From Heyndrickxia shackletonii (GTDB taxonomy: Bacteria > Bacillota > Bacilli > Bacillales > Bacillaceae_C), in the NCBI RefSeq assembly GCF_001420715.1, contig NZ_LJJC01000004.1:3739740-3803739 (forward strand): 64,000 nucleotides of DNA. The letters are read 5' to 3'. Positions 16,980 through 25,780 of this stretch are shown here, piece by piece. The position numbers and the translations under genes were made by a program. A model generated the notes under the pieces. It was given only the letters and a program-made list of their open reading frames with translations, ran no database searches and was not told the origin of the DNA. The first letter of the stretch is position 1, and each line of letters opens with the position of its first letter.

Positions 16980-18245
16980 TTATCTTTTTATCACTTTTAT
17001 ATTTCGCTTTACAAATTCCCAATTTTGAGGGGCTGGGAGACTAACTTGCCAATAGGTTGTTCCTGCTATTTGGTAAAGATCCATTAATCTATACTTTGCT
17101 ATATAACTTCTAATATCTTCGAACCATACGATATGTTCCGCTGTATTTCTCCAATATCTATACCATGGAGAGTATGCAGTATTATCAAATTGTATAGTTG
17201 TTCCTGTTGTTATTGCTTGATTTTGCGAGGCTTGCACAGATAATGCTCTCGTTTGATTATTTGAAACTGTTTTATCATAACCATATAAAGACATCCCTAT
17301 TTGTAGTTTTGCTGGATGCATTTGTGATATTGCGTACTTAATAACCTGTTCTACCCACCCTATCGGGGAAATAGGATCAGGTGGACCCCCCGGGTAGCCA
17401 TAATCAATGGTCATGACAGCCATAAAATCTGCTATTTTTCCTATTCTTGCATAATCATAGGCACCTACTATTCGATTAGTTGGTAAATCAGCTATTTTAG
17501 CATGTACATTCACATGCAATAAGAGATTTCCTAGTGCGTTTTTTAAGGATGACAGAAAGGTAATAAAATCATTCCGGCGTGCTGGCGGAATAAACTCAAT
17601 ATCAATACTGACTCCGCTAAAGCCTTTATTTCTAGTAAGATTCACAATACTTGTCACAAGATTTTGTCGATACGTTGGATTTCCTAGCACATCTCCCGCA
17701 AGATCCGCACTAAATTGGTCATTTAAAAAATTTCTAATCATTAATAATGGACTTATCTTTAATTGATGACATAGCTCGATAATGGCTGTATCATCCATTT
17801 GATTAAAAGCAAGACCTTTTTCAGTAAAGGAATAGGCAACAATCGCTAAATATGTTAACTGTCCGGCAAGGGATTGAAGGATAGGTGTAATAGTTGTTAT
17901 AGATGAAGGAAAAATAAAACCGAGTGTAGTTATTTCCAATTTATTAGGGGACGGAATATGGATGATTTGTCCGATTGAAAGCTGATTAGGATTAATGTTG
18001 GGGTTTAATGAAAGTATGTAGGAAAGCTCTGTATTAAATGTTTTACTTAGAAGTCTTAATTGATCTCCTTTCTTAATACGATAGGTGCGGATTGGCAATA
18101 AATTGTCCGGAATATATAGAGCGAGTCCAGGTACTAAAGAAGTTGTTGTTAATCCATTCACATTTATAAGTGTTTGCATAGAAACACCATACAATTCAGC
18201 AATGCCCCACAAATTTTCTCCAGCTTTCACTACATGGACCGCCAT
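16980..18245 (-). CDS. LysM-GH18 spore peptidoglycan hydrolase (SleL/YaaH type)
   Basis: A 421-residue protein with two N-terminal LysM repeats (residues 1-47 and about 52-98: VVKAGENLWGIAELYGVSMQ, YRIKKGDQLRLLSKTFN). A glycoside hydrolase 18 barrel follows. The catalytic region GFSGVSIDIEF keeps the D-x-E proton donor, and YGYPGGPPDPISPIGW is typical of the SleL group. SleL-type enzymes are N-acetylglucosaminidases that cut cortex muramic-lactam glycan during germination. There is no signal peptide, as expected for a mother-cell spore protein. ATG at 18245 follows AAAGGAGGGG. Single-gene unit. Confidence 0.87.
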   Translation of the reverse strand: MAVHVVKAGENLWGIAELYGVSMQTLINVNGLTTTSLVPGLALYIPDNLLPIRTYRIKKGDQLRLLSKTFNTELSYILSLNPNINPNQLSIGQIIHIPSPNKLEITTLGFIFPSSITTITPILQSLAGQLTYLAIVAYSFTEKGLAFNQMDDTAIIELCHQLKISPLLMIRNFLNDQFSADLAGDVLGNPTYRQNLVTSIVNLTRNKGFSGVSIDIEFIPPARRNDFITFLSSLKNALGNLLLHVNVHAKIADLPTNRIVGAYDYARIGKIADFMAVMTIDYGYPGGPPDPISPIGWVEQVIKYAISQMHPAKLQIGMSLYGYDKTVSNNQTRALSVQASQNQAITTGTTIQFDNTAYSPWYRYWRNTAEHIVWFEDIRSYIAKYRLMDLYQIAGTTYWQVSLPAPQNWEFVKRNIKVIKR

Positions 18246-18387
18246 TTACAATCCCCTCCTTTTTATCATATTATGGGGATTCCTTATTAATATACTTCTA
18301 TAGATGATTTTCCGATAAAAAATAAAACATAATGTAAAAAGAAATTGATATGATTTTCCCTAATTGACTTTTTTAAACCATTTGTAA

Positions 18388-18422
18388 AAACATCTCGGAC
18401 GACCTTCTTCCCGAAGATGTCC
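18388..18422 (-). terminator. Hairpin downstream of the GGDEF gene
   Basis: ACATCTTCGG ... CCGAGATGTTTTTAC on the minus strand: a stem with one bulge and a T run, a second stop signal beyond the one at 18500. Confidence 0.55.
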
Positions 18423-18499
18423 TTATGAATATTTCTACCTCTCTATGTCTTTATATCTCTGGTAAAAGAAAATCTTCTTTCACAATTTTAAATAAGTAT

Positions 18500-18534
18500 A
18501 AAAAAAGCCCTTCCCTCGTATTCAGAGAAAGGCC
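18500..18534 (-). terminator. Terminator of the GGDEF gene
   Basis: GGCCTTTCTC ... GAGGGAAGGGCT followed by seven T residues on the minus strand, just after the stop at 18548. Confidence 0.75.
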
Positions 18535-18547
18535 GATTACTTACCAT

Positions 18548-19735
18548 TTATTCAGAAAACACAATTTGGTTTCCGCCTTGTTTTTTCGCACTATACAAGG
18601 CAGTATCTACCGATTTTTTTAAGGAATCAACAGTTACACCATGTTTGGGATAAACGGATACACCTGTACTTATGGATATGAATATTTGCTCTCCACGAAT
18701 TGTAATGGGATGGAGTAGATAATATTCCTTTAATTTCTCAAACAACGGCATAATTTCCTGTGATGATTTTACAATTATCATGAATTCATCACCAGCGTAA
18801 CGGTAACCTTCTATAGTTTTATTACAAATACTTTTAATACCATCTGCTAGTACTTTTAAATATTTGTCGCCTACATCATGTCCAAAATGATCATTCACTT
18901 TTTTTAAGGAATCGGAATCAAGCATGATAAGTTGAATAGTGTGATTGCTTTCACTTATTAAAGATAATAAATCTTCGTGGAAAGCACGATAATTTTTTAG
19001 ACCTGTTAAATCATCGAGCAGCGACATTTTATAAATACGTTCGTATAACCTAACGGAGTCAATCGAACTGAAAACTTGTGTTCCAATGATTTGCAGCAAT
19101 TCTTCATGCTCTTTACGATAGGCAAATTCAGCATAGCATTGAGCAGATATAACACCTTTTACTTGATTATCAATTAAAACGGGAACAAAGAGGCAGGAGT
19201 TAGTCAACCCGGCCTCCTCATCGCCTAAATAAACATCGTATTCCTCTTCCATTCTCGATTCTTTATGATGGATGATTTCCCTTGTCATTATTGCCTGAGA
19301 AGTATGATTTTCTCCAAGTTCAATCGTAACAGGAGAGTACTCCTTTCCCTTGTCTATCATAAATGGAACTTGAATATGGGAATCACCTTCATTATAAGTA
19401 GCTATATAAAATGAATCGGTCGGCATTACCTGTGACACCATTTGATATGCTTCCTTAAAAAGAATTTCTTCACTTAAGGTTTTACTGCATATCTGTGCAA
19501 AGTTATGCAGGATTCGATAGTGACTATTTAACCAGTTTAGACGCTCCATTTGATTCTGGATTTCTTCCAATTGAAAGAAAATGCGATCCATAAGCTGGTC
19601 TTGACTGCTAACATTGCATTTACTTTTTATTACCGAATAATCTTCTTTCGAAATATATTTATGTTCAGTACCAATTTTTTTTAACAAATCATAAATCATT
19701 TCCAACGTAGCATTATTACCGTCATAATCTACCAT
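18548..19735 (-). CDS. GAF-GGDEF protein, probable diguanylate cyclase
   Basis: A 395-residue soluble protein. Residues ~70-220 look like a GAF sensor domain, with the linker helix SIDSVRLYERIYKMSLLDDL and then a full GGDEF domain. The active-site loop reads YAGDEF (residues 313-318) instead of GGDEF. Ala in the first position occurs in some active cyclases, so activity is likely but not certain. There is no RxxD inhibitory site before the loop, which implies no product feedback. It would make cyclic-di-GMP, which the two riboswitches at 53.3 and 56.2 kb can sense. It stands alone with two terminators. Confidence 0.85.
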   Translation of the reverse strand: MVDYDGNNATLEMIYDLLKKIGTEHKYISKEDYSVIKSKCNVSSQDQLMDRIFFQLEEIQNQMERLNWLNSHYRILHNFAQICSKTLSEEILFKEAYQMVSQVMPTDSFYIATYNEGDSHIQVPFMIDKGKEYSPVTIELGENHTSQAIMTREIIHHKESRMEEEYDVYLGDEEAGLTNSCLFVPVLIDNQVKGVISAQCYAEFAYRKEHEELLQIIGTQVFSSIDSVRLYERIYKMSLLDDLTGLKNYRAFHEDLLSLISESNHTIQLIMLDSDSLKKVNDHFGHDVGDKYLKVLADGIKSICNKTIEGYRYAGDEFMIIVKSSQEIMPLFEKLKEYYLLHPITIRGEQIFISISTGVSVYPKHGVTVDSLKKSVDTALYSAKKQGGNQIVFSE

Positions 19736-19827
19736 GCCAACACTTCCACAACGTATTTTAATCTACTAATTCTAAAGTCCCTCTTCCTTTCATTATATGT
19801 TTTTCGAAATATTCTTTCAAGTAGTGG

Positions 19828-19856
19828 TGTCAGGCACCACCAATGGACATTTCAAT
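19828..19856. repeat. Short 'GGTGTCAGGCACC' intergenic repeat
   Basis: TGGTGTCAGGCACCACCAAT contains a small palindrome, TGGTG-tcagg-CACCA. I recall such tags next to many genes in Bacillus genomes; here it sits between divergent genes. Only one copy is seen in the window. Confidence 0.35.
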
Positions 19857-19979
19857 AATTTGTATTTCTAGGATGGACAGTTATACTCTTTTAAAAGTAT
19901 AAAGCTTGTCAACAAAATCAAAAGTGGTATTATTGATTTATATTTCAGAAATATCAGTTAATCTAAGGAGAAATCGCAG

Positions 19980-20765
19980 ATGGTCATCGATATTAGAAAT
20001 GTTTCATGGCAAAGAGGAAACGAGTGGATTCTTAAAAATATTTCTTGGCAGGTCAAAGAGAAGGAGCATTGTTGTATATTAGGGCTTAATGGTTCTGGAA
20101 AAACAACTCTGCTCAATATGATAAATGGGTATATTTGGCCAACCAAAGGAGAAATTCACGTATTAGGAAACAAGTTTGGTCATGTTAATCTTCGAGAGCT
20201 TCGCAAATCCATCGGCTGGGTCAGCTCTTCCTTGCAGCAGCAATTGCATGAAAATGAAAATATTAGAGACATTGTCGTAAGCGGCAAATTTGCTAGCATC
20301 GGTCTTTATGACCGGATTCATGTTGAAGATGATGAAAAAGCAACAGAATTATTAACAATGCTCGGCTGTGAGCATTTAAAAAATAAAAGCTATCAAACTC
20401 TCTCTCAAGGAGAGAAGCAACGGATTCTGATAGCACGAGCGCTAATGGCAGATCCAAAACTGCTTATTTTAGACGAACCATGTACTGGACTTGATTTATT
20501 AGCTCGTGAACATTTATTACAAATGATTGAAAAAATAACGGAGCACCCTGACGCACCTACCATCATTTATGTCACTCATCATGTGGAAGAAATTCTTCCA
20601 TGCTTTAAAAAGGTATTGTTACTAAATAAGGGAGAGGTTTTTAAAGAAGGGAGAAAAGAAGAAGTTCTAACTTCGGAAACACTTTCAGACTTTTACCAAG
20701 TCCCTATAAAAGTGGATGAGAAAAATAAAAGAGTTTGGCTTTCACTTGAAGAGGTTATCTATTGA
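19980..20765 (+). CDS. Orphan ABC transporter ATP-binding protein (YlmA-like)
   Basis: A 261-residue ABC ATPase with Walker A LGLNGSGKTTL, Q-loop region SSSLQQQ, signature LSQGEKQRI, Walker B LLILDEPCTGLDL, and switch VTHHVEE. It resembles B. subtilis YlmA and ModF-like single-domain ATPases. No permease or binding-protein gene lies next to it, so its partner and substrate are unknown. ATG at 19980 follows AAGGAGAAATC, and the gene ends in a strong terminator. Confidence 0.82.
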   Translation: MVIDIRNVSWQRGNEWILKNISWQVKEKEHCCILGLNGSGKTTLLNMINGYIWPTKGEIHVLGNKFGHVNLRELRKSIGWVSSSLQQQLHENENIRDIVVSGKFASIGLYDRIHVEDDEKATELLTMLGCEHLKNKSYQTLSQGEKQRILIARALMADPKLLILDEPCTGLDLLAREHLLQMIEKITEHPDAPTIIYVTHHVEEILPCFKKVLLLNKGEVFKEGRKEEVLTSETLSDFYQVPIKVDEKNKRVWLSLEEVIY

Positions 20766-20794
20766 TCAAAAGGGGAAAACATTCCCCTTTTGAT
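20765..20794. terminator. Terminator between convergent genes
   Basis: ATCAAAAGGGGAA / TTCCCCTTTTGAT, a 13-bp perfect stem with a 4-nt loop, right after the ABC ATPase stop. Confidence 0.85.
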
Positions 20795-20822
20795 ACCATT
20801 TCTGCAACAATTTTAATAGTAT

Positions 20823-21824
20823 TTAACTGCCATGCAAATGATTTCGATTCACTGATTCTGGAGGGCGCTCAAACCATTCATGCTCAATCATTATATTGGC
20901 TCCGTCCTCCACATATAAGGAAACATCCATTTGACATTTAGCATACATTACACCCAGATCCCTCCTACCATTTAAAGAAGCTCCGTTCGCATATTCTCTT
21001 ATTTTCATGGCAAACATATCAATTTTATGAGCGACTTTTAGCTTGTCCGAAAATGGAGTAATGGTAGATGTAGTTACCAAATGGTCCAAAAGTGATGGGG
21101 CAGGCAGGTTATTATCAGTAAGCTTCTTTGTCATTATTTCAATATGTTTTTGATTCAATTTCTTCCCTCGTTCTAAATACTTTCTAACCTTTTCAAGCTG
21201 AGCACCTTGAGCAAAACCAATGATTAGAGCTTTACTTGTGACATCATTATTAAGGTTTCCATAAAGGTGGGCTATTTCTAGTCCATGAAGAGCTCTAAGA
21301 TCCCCGAAATAACCATTCAAAAAACTCTGTTTCTGAATATATTCGACTTTCTTAGGTGTCGGGATAGGCGGTGGATTCATGATTACACCTTTTGCTTTCA
21401 ATAATTCATTCACACCTGACATTAATATAACTGTTTCTCTAAGACAATCGATAAAAAAATCCCTTATATCTTTTCTTGTAACTAATGGAATGGCTATACT
21501 ATAAATACTCATGCCGGCTTTTCCTAAATAGTCCAGGTAATGAAGGTAAAACTGATCGTGAAATAATCTAGGTGCTTCTAAGTTTACATCATCTTCCGTA
21601 TATCCGATTGGTACTGGGAATTCGGCTTGATTAAAAATATCTTCAATTCTTTGTGCAAAAGTGGTACTTAAGTTTAAAGCAAATTCCAAAATGGCTTTAA
21701 TGTCCTGATCATCCACATGCTTTAGATAATAGCTTAGAACACATTTCCCCATTGAATTCCCCATATAGGAAGCCCAGAGCTTTCCCATTTCTGCCGCCGA
21801 TAATTGTGAATTGCTCATTAGCAT
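20823..21824 (-). CDS. DUF3231 protein, two-domain form
   Basis: A 333-residue protein made of two repeats of the DUF3231 domain, each an alpha-helical, ferritin-like bundle of about 160 residues (first: LSAAEMGKLWASYMGNSMGK; second: FGDLRALHGLEIAHLYGNLN). The Pro-rich NPPPIPTPKKVEY links the halves. The family is common in spore-forming Bacilli and often spore-associated, but its biochemical role is not established. ATG at 21824 follows AAAAGGAG. A one-domain relative is encoded at 42553-43062. Confidence 0.8.
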   Translation of the reverse strand: MLMSNSQLSAAEMGKLWASYMGNSMGKCVLSYYLKHVDDQDIKAILEFALNLSTTFAQRIEDIFNQAEFPVPIGYTEDDVNLEAPRLFHDQFYLHYLDYLGKAGMSIYSIAIPLVTRKDIRDFFIDCLRETVILMSGVNELLKAKGVIMNPPPIPTPKKVEYIQKQSFLNGYFGDLRALHGLEIAHLYGNLNNDVTSKALIIGFAQGAQLEKVRKYLERGKKLNQKHIEIMTKKLTDNNLPAPSLLDHLVTTSTITPFSDKLKVAHKIDMFAMKIREYANGASLNGRRDLGVMYAKCQMDVSLYVEDGANIMIEHEWFERPPESVNRNHLHGS

Positions 21825-21902
21825 ACCCTAAAACTCCTTTTAATCTTTTAATACTTACCAATAGTTTTACCTTATAAGTTGTGGATATTCTAATCATTAA
21901 TA

Positions 21903-21939
21903 AAAAAAGGAAGATGCTAGTTTTCAGCATCGTTCCTTT
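21903..21939 (-). terminator. Terminator of the sugar-dehydrogenase operon
   Basis: AAAGGAACGATGCT / AGCATCTTCCTTT followed by seven T residues on the minus strand, 12 nt after the stop at 21951. Confidence 0.85.
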
Positions 21940-21950
21940 CCTGGTTATCT

Positions 21951-22973
21951 TTAAATTTTTACAAACTTCCCTTTTTCATTGGACTCAAGAGCTGCTAAAA
22001 TAACGTCTAATGATTTCATGCCTTCTTCACCAGTAATAAGCGGTGTCTTATTATTCTGAATCGCATCAATGAAATGGTCTATTACATGCGATGTTGTCTG
22101 GCCGCCCTCTTCATTAGTTTGAATTTTATCCAGCTGATATCGGGCGATTTCACCATTTTTATAATGGATAATGAGAGAATGAGTTGGGTCATCTTCTAGA
22201 CGCACTACTGCATTTTCCGTATAAATAACTGTCGAATTGTCCCCTCCTGCAACGTATGACCAACTGGCAGTTAATGTACCAATTGTCCCATTCTCCAATT
22301 TCAATATACATACAGCATTGTCATCCACATCCGTATCCTTCTTCGCACTGGTTTCCACAAATGCCCCTACTTCCTTCACTTCCCCAAGAAGATAGCGTAT
22401 AAGATCTGCTTTATGAACACCTAGATTACCTAGTGCCCCAATAAAGGCCCTCTCTTTATCAAAAAACCAGCTTTCCCTTCCGTCAATGCTCCAACCTTCC
22501 GGCCCGCCATGCCCAAAGGTCGTTCTAAAGCTATAAACTTTCCCAAATTCTCCGTTTTCAAGCATTTTCTTCACTTTCTGATGAGAAGCAACAAATCGTT
22601 GATTATGGCCAATCATTAATATTTTGCTATTTTCTTTGGCAGCCTTAATCATCGCTAAAGCTTCTTCATGTGACGTGGCCATGGGTTTTTCACAAAGGAC
22701 GTGGTTACCTGCATGTAAAGCTGCTATAGAAACAGGTGCATGCAAATAATTTGGGAGGCAAACACTGATGACATCTGTATCAACAGTGTTTAATAATTGA
22801 TTATAATCTGTAAAAGCTTGAGCACCATATTTTTCTGCTGTAACCTTTGCCCGTTCTTCTAAAACATCACAAACTGCTACAATTTCAACGTTTGGATTGG
22901 CTGCATATTCTGGTAAATGACGATATTTAGCAATAGAACCGCAGCCAATTACACCAACTTTTATTTTTTCCAT
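21951..22973 (-). CDS. Gfo/Idh/MocA-family NAD(P)-dependent sugar oxidoreductase
   Basis: A 340-residue dehydrogenase. The N-terminal Rossmann fold starts GVIGCGSIAKYRHLPEYAAN, the catalytic EKP motif is in HVLCEKPMATSHEEA, and the C-terminal alpha/beta domain contains GNLGVHKADLIRYLLG with the conserved His and Asp. The substrate is likely a sugar or inositol derivative. It lies 27 nt after the TIM-barrel epimerase gene and shares its transcript; this pairing of a MocA-type dehydrogenase with an IolE/IolI-like isomerase is frequent in sugar catabolic operons. Confidence 0.88.
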   Translation of the reverse strand: MEKIKVGVIGCGSIAKYRHLPEYAANPNVEIVAVCDVLEERAKVTAEKYGAQAFTDYNQLLNTVDTDVISVCLPNYLHAPVSIAALHAGNHVLCEKPMATSHEEALAMIKAAKENSKILMIGHNQRFVASHQKVKKMLENGEFGKVYSFRTTFGHGGPEGWSIDGRESWFFDKERAFIGALGNLGVHKADLIRYLLGEVKEVGAFVETSAKKDTDVDDNAVCILKLENGTIGTLTASWSYVAGGDNSTVIYTENAVVRLEDDPTHSLIIHYKNGEIARYQLDKIQTNEEGGQTTSHVIDHFIDAIQNNKTPLITGEEGMKSLDVILAALESNEKGKFVKI

Positions 22974-23000
22974 ACTGATTTCCCCTCGCTATACCGTATA

Positions 23001-23759
23001 TTATAGAATCCCTTTTTGTTTAAGATAACGACTGCTCATTTCAATACTTTCAAGAGGCGAGCGCTTACTGGCGTCTTGTTCGACAATCCACCATTCCACA
23101 TCACAATCGTCCCCAAGAGCTAAAATTGCTTCAATATCAACTCCTCCAGTTCCAAGTTCAGCAAAAAATTGTTCTTCATCTTTGGTCATATCTTTTAGAT
23201 GAACAAGCGGTGTTCTTCCTTTATAACGTTTCAGCCATTCAGTAGGTTCTTCCCCTGCTTTTGTCAGCCAATACACATCAAATTCTGCTTTAACCCACTC
23301 CGGATTTGTTTCATTAAGAATCCATTCAAGAGGTTTTAACCCGTTTGCAAGTGTTACTAATTCAAAATCATGATTATGGTACGAGAAAGTGATACCCTCC
23401 TTGTAGCATTCTTCCCCAACTTGGTTTAGCGTTTGAATCAGCCGAGCATAAGCGTCTTGATTACGCTGGTCTGGCATTAAAAATGGGCATACTATGTGAG
23501 AATTTTCTATTGTTTGCTGGTAACGAATCACGTCTGAAAGCTGATTTTCTAATACATCAAGCGGAACATGGCTTGATGCAGCTTTAAGTCCTAAATCATC
23601 CAATACCTCTTTTAATTGTGTTGCTTCCATCCCGCCATAGCCTGCAAATTCTACTCCAGCAAAACCTAACTTTGCTACCTTTTCAAGCGTTCCGACGAAG
23701 TCCCTTTCCCCTTCATTTCGAAGAGAATACATTTGAAGTGCAACTGGTATTTTGGTCAT
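23001..23759 (-). CDS. Sugar phosphate isomerase/epimerase family protein (TIM barrel)
   Basis: A 252-residue AP-endonuclease-2-like TIM barrel. Metal-binding positions expected in the family are visible: GVEFAGYGG, FSYHNHDFE, AEFDVYWL, PLVHLKDM and WIVEQD. Relatives include IolE, IolI and xylose-isomerase-like enzymes that act on keto-sugars or inosose. I start at 23759 (MTKIPVA), where AAAGGAG has an 8-nt spacing, rather than at 23765. It is co-transcribed with the dehydrogenase downstream. Exact reaction unknown. Confidence 0.82.
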   Translation of the reverse strand: MTKIPVALQMYSLRNEGERDFVGTLEKVAKLGFAGVEFAGYGGMEATQLKEVLDDLGLKAASSHVPLDVLENQLSDVIRYQQTIENSHIVCPFLMPDQRNQDAYARLIQTLNQVGEECYKEGITFSYHNHDFELVTLANGLKPLEWILNETNPEWVKAEFDVYWLTKAGEEPTEWLKRYKGRTPLVHLKDMTKDEEQFFAELGTGGVDIEAILALGDDCDVEWWIVEQDASKRSPLESIEMSSRYLKQKGIL

Positions 23760-23839
23760 GTTCATTTCTCCTTTTTTAAAATTTCAGTGATAACAATTGA
23801 TACTTTTTATAGTGGTATAATGGTTTTCATTATCTTGAT

Positions 23840-24320
23840 GAAGGACACTGTCCGTGATTCCATGCTGTCACTTGGCTTTCATAACCTCGATGATGGACAC
23901 TTTTCGTAATTTTTTGCTGTCACTTGGCCTTCATTTACCCAATGAAGGACACTCATCGTAATTTCTTGTTGTCACTTGGCTTTCATTTACCTTATGAAGG
24001 ACACTTTTCGTAATTTCTTGCTGTCACTTGGCCTTCATTTACCTTATGAAGGACACTTTTCGTAATTTCTTGCTGTCACTTGGCCTTCATATCCTTGATG
24101 AAGGACACTCATCGTGATTTCTTGCTGGCACTTGGCCTTTATTTCCTTGATGAAGGACACTATTGATAATTTCTTGCTGTCGCTTGGCTTTCATTTACCC
24201 AATGAAGGACACTCATCGTAATTTCTTGATATCACATGGCCTTCATATCCTCGATGAAGGACACTTTTCGTAATTTCTTGCTCTCGCATGGCTTTCATTT
24301 CCCTAATGAAGGACACTCAT
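23840..24320. repeat. Tandem array III, ten units of exactly 52 bp
   Basis: GAAGGACACT (one unit GATGGACACT) starts at 23840, 23892, 23944, 23996, 24048, 24100, 24152, 24204, 24256 and 24308; every step is 52 bp. Each unit contains the palindrome GGCCTTCAT-N7-ATGAAGG, able to form a small hairpin or bind a dimeric protein. The remaining half (CTCATCGTAATTTCTTGCTG) varies by several bases between units. It fills the gap between the beta-glucosidase gene and the epimerase gene; no ORF is credible in it. Confidence 0.95.
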
Positions 24321-24388
24321 TAAAATTCCTAACCATACAATGTCATACATCCCCATCGTGAAGAACTAATTATGGTAAGTTTTTCTCC

Positions 24389-25723
24389 CTATTCAATCCC
24401 ATTCTCTTTGATCACTTTTTGATACCATTTATAGCTTTCCTTCGGTGTGCGCTCCAGTGTTTCATAGTCCACATAAATAATGCCGAACCGCTTGGAGTAG
24501 CCAAAGGACCACTCATAATTATCCATAAGCGACCATACATAGTATCCTTGTAAATTTCCGCCTTCTTCTATGAAACGATGTGCTGCTGCAAAATGATCAT
24601 GGAGATACTTGATACGGGCGTGATCTTCGATTTTTCCATCCTTCCATACGTCAGGAAACGCCGCCCCATTTTCCGTTATATAAAGCGGAATATCCGTATA
24701 ATCTGACTTAATTCGCGTTAACAAATCGTATAAGGATTCCGGATGGATACCCCACCCCATATCCGTGACATTTTCTGTTTCACTGATTACTCCCGCTCCC
24801 AAAATATCATTTTTCTCATCATTCTCTACGATATTGTGAGAATAATAGTTAATTCCCAGGAAATCGATTGGAGCGGATATGGTATCCAGATCACCTTCTT
24901 TCATAAAGGATAGTGGTCCAAATCTATTTTTATAAAGGGTCACCATGTCTTCCGGATATCTTCCTTTAAAAATAGGATCGAGAAACCATCTGTTGGCAAA
25001 ACCGTCCGAACGCTCGGCCGCAGCAACATCTTCTGCAGCTTCCGAAGCTGGAATAGTTGGTGATAAATTAAGCGTAATCCCAATCTCCCCAGCCAATCCC
25101 ATGGAACGGTATAACTCCACCACTTTCCCATGTGACAACAGTAAATGATGGGAAGCGATCAAGGCTTCATTCCAATCGGTATGCCCGGGAGCATGAACAC
25201 CAAATGCATAACCCAGAAAAGCGGCACACCAAGGTTCATTATGAGTAATCCATGATGGAATTCGGCTTCCAAATGCATCAAACAGCGTCTTCGCATAAGT
25301 CACAAATTGGTCAACGGTTTCTCGATTGGTCCAGCCGCCTTTATCCTGAAGCCATGTTGGCAAATCCCAATGATAAATAGTGGCAGCAGGTGTTATTCCC
25401 TTAGCATCCAGCTCATCCAGCAACCGGGTATAAAATGCAAGCCCTTCCGAATTAAACTTGCCTTCCTCTGGAAAAAGCCGCGGCCATGCAAAAGAAAAGC
25501 GATAGGAGCTGATTCCGAGATCGGCCATCAACTCAACATCTTCCGGATAGCGGTGAAAATGATCACAGGCTATTTCACCATTTTGCTGCTTGTAAACCTT
25601 TCCTGGTTGACGGGCAAAACGATCCCAAATCGATTCTCCCCGCCCTTCCTCATGTGCGCCACCCTCAATTTGATAGGAAGCCGTAGCGGTCCCCCATGTA
25701 AAAGTATCAGGAAATATTTCCAT
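24389..25723 (-). CDS. GH1 beta-glucosidase
   Basis: A 444-residue family 1 glycoside hydrolase. FTWGTATASYQIEGG opens the barrel, the acid/base Glu is in THNEPWCAAFLGY, and the nucleophile Glu is in YITENGAAF. LQGYYVWSLMDNYEWSFGYS near the C-terminus is the aglycone-side signature. The absence of phosphate-binding residues typical of 6-phospho enzymes, together with the ABC rather than PTS uptake system next door, favours plain beta-glucosidase. I start at 25723 after AAGGTGGAG; the open frame begins at GTG 25744. It is the last gene of the LacI-Opp operon, 57 nt after the second ATPase gene, and has no signal peptide. Confidence 0.92.
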   Translation of the reverse strand: MEIFPDTFTWGTATASYQIEGGAHEEGRGESIWDRFARQPGKVYKQQNGEIACDHFHRYPEDVELMADLGISSYRFSFAWPRLFPEEGKFNSEGLAFYTRLLDELDAKGITPAATIYHWDLPTWLQDKGGWTNRETVDQFVTYAKTLFDAFGSRIPSWITHNEPWCAAFLGYAFGVHAPGHTDWNEALIASHHLLLSHGKVVELYRSMGLAGEIGITLNLSPTIPASEAAEDVAAAERSDGFANRWFLDPIFKGRYPEDMVTLYKNRFGPLSFMKEGDLDTISAPIDFLGINYYSHNIVENDEKNDILGAGVISETENVTDMGWGIHPESLYDLLTRIKSDYTDIPLYITENGAAFPDVWKDGKIEDHARIKYLHDHFAAAHRFIEEGGNLQGYYVWSLMDNYEWSFGYSKRFGIIYVDYETLERTPKESYKWYQKVIKENGIE

Positions 25724-25780
25724 TTTCTCCACCTTCCTATTCACACTTATGGTGTAGACTAATTTTAAATTCAGGTTCCA

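Noticed and set aside
23840-24320. CRISPR array
   Set aside because: The whole 52-bp unit is repeated with scattered changes; there are no constant repeats separated by unique spacers, and no cas genes.
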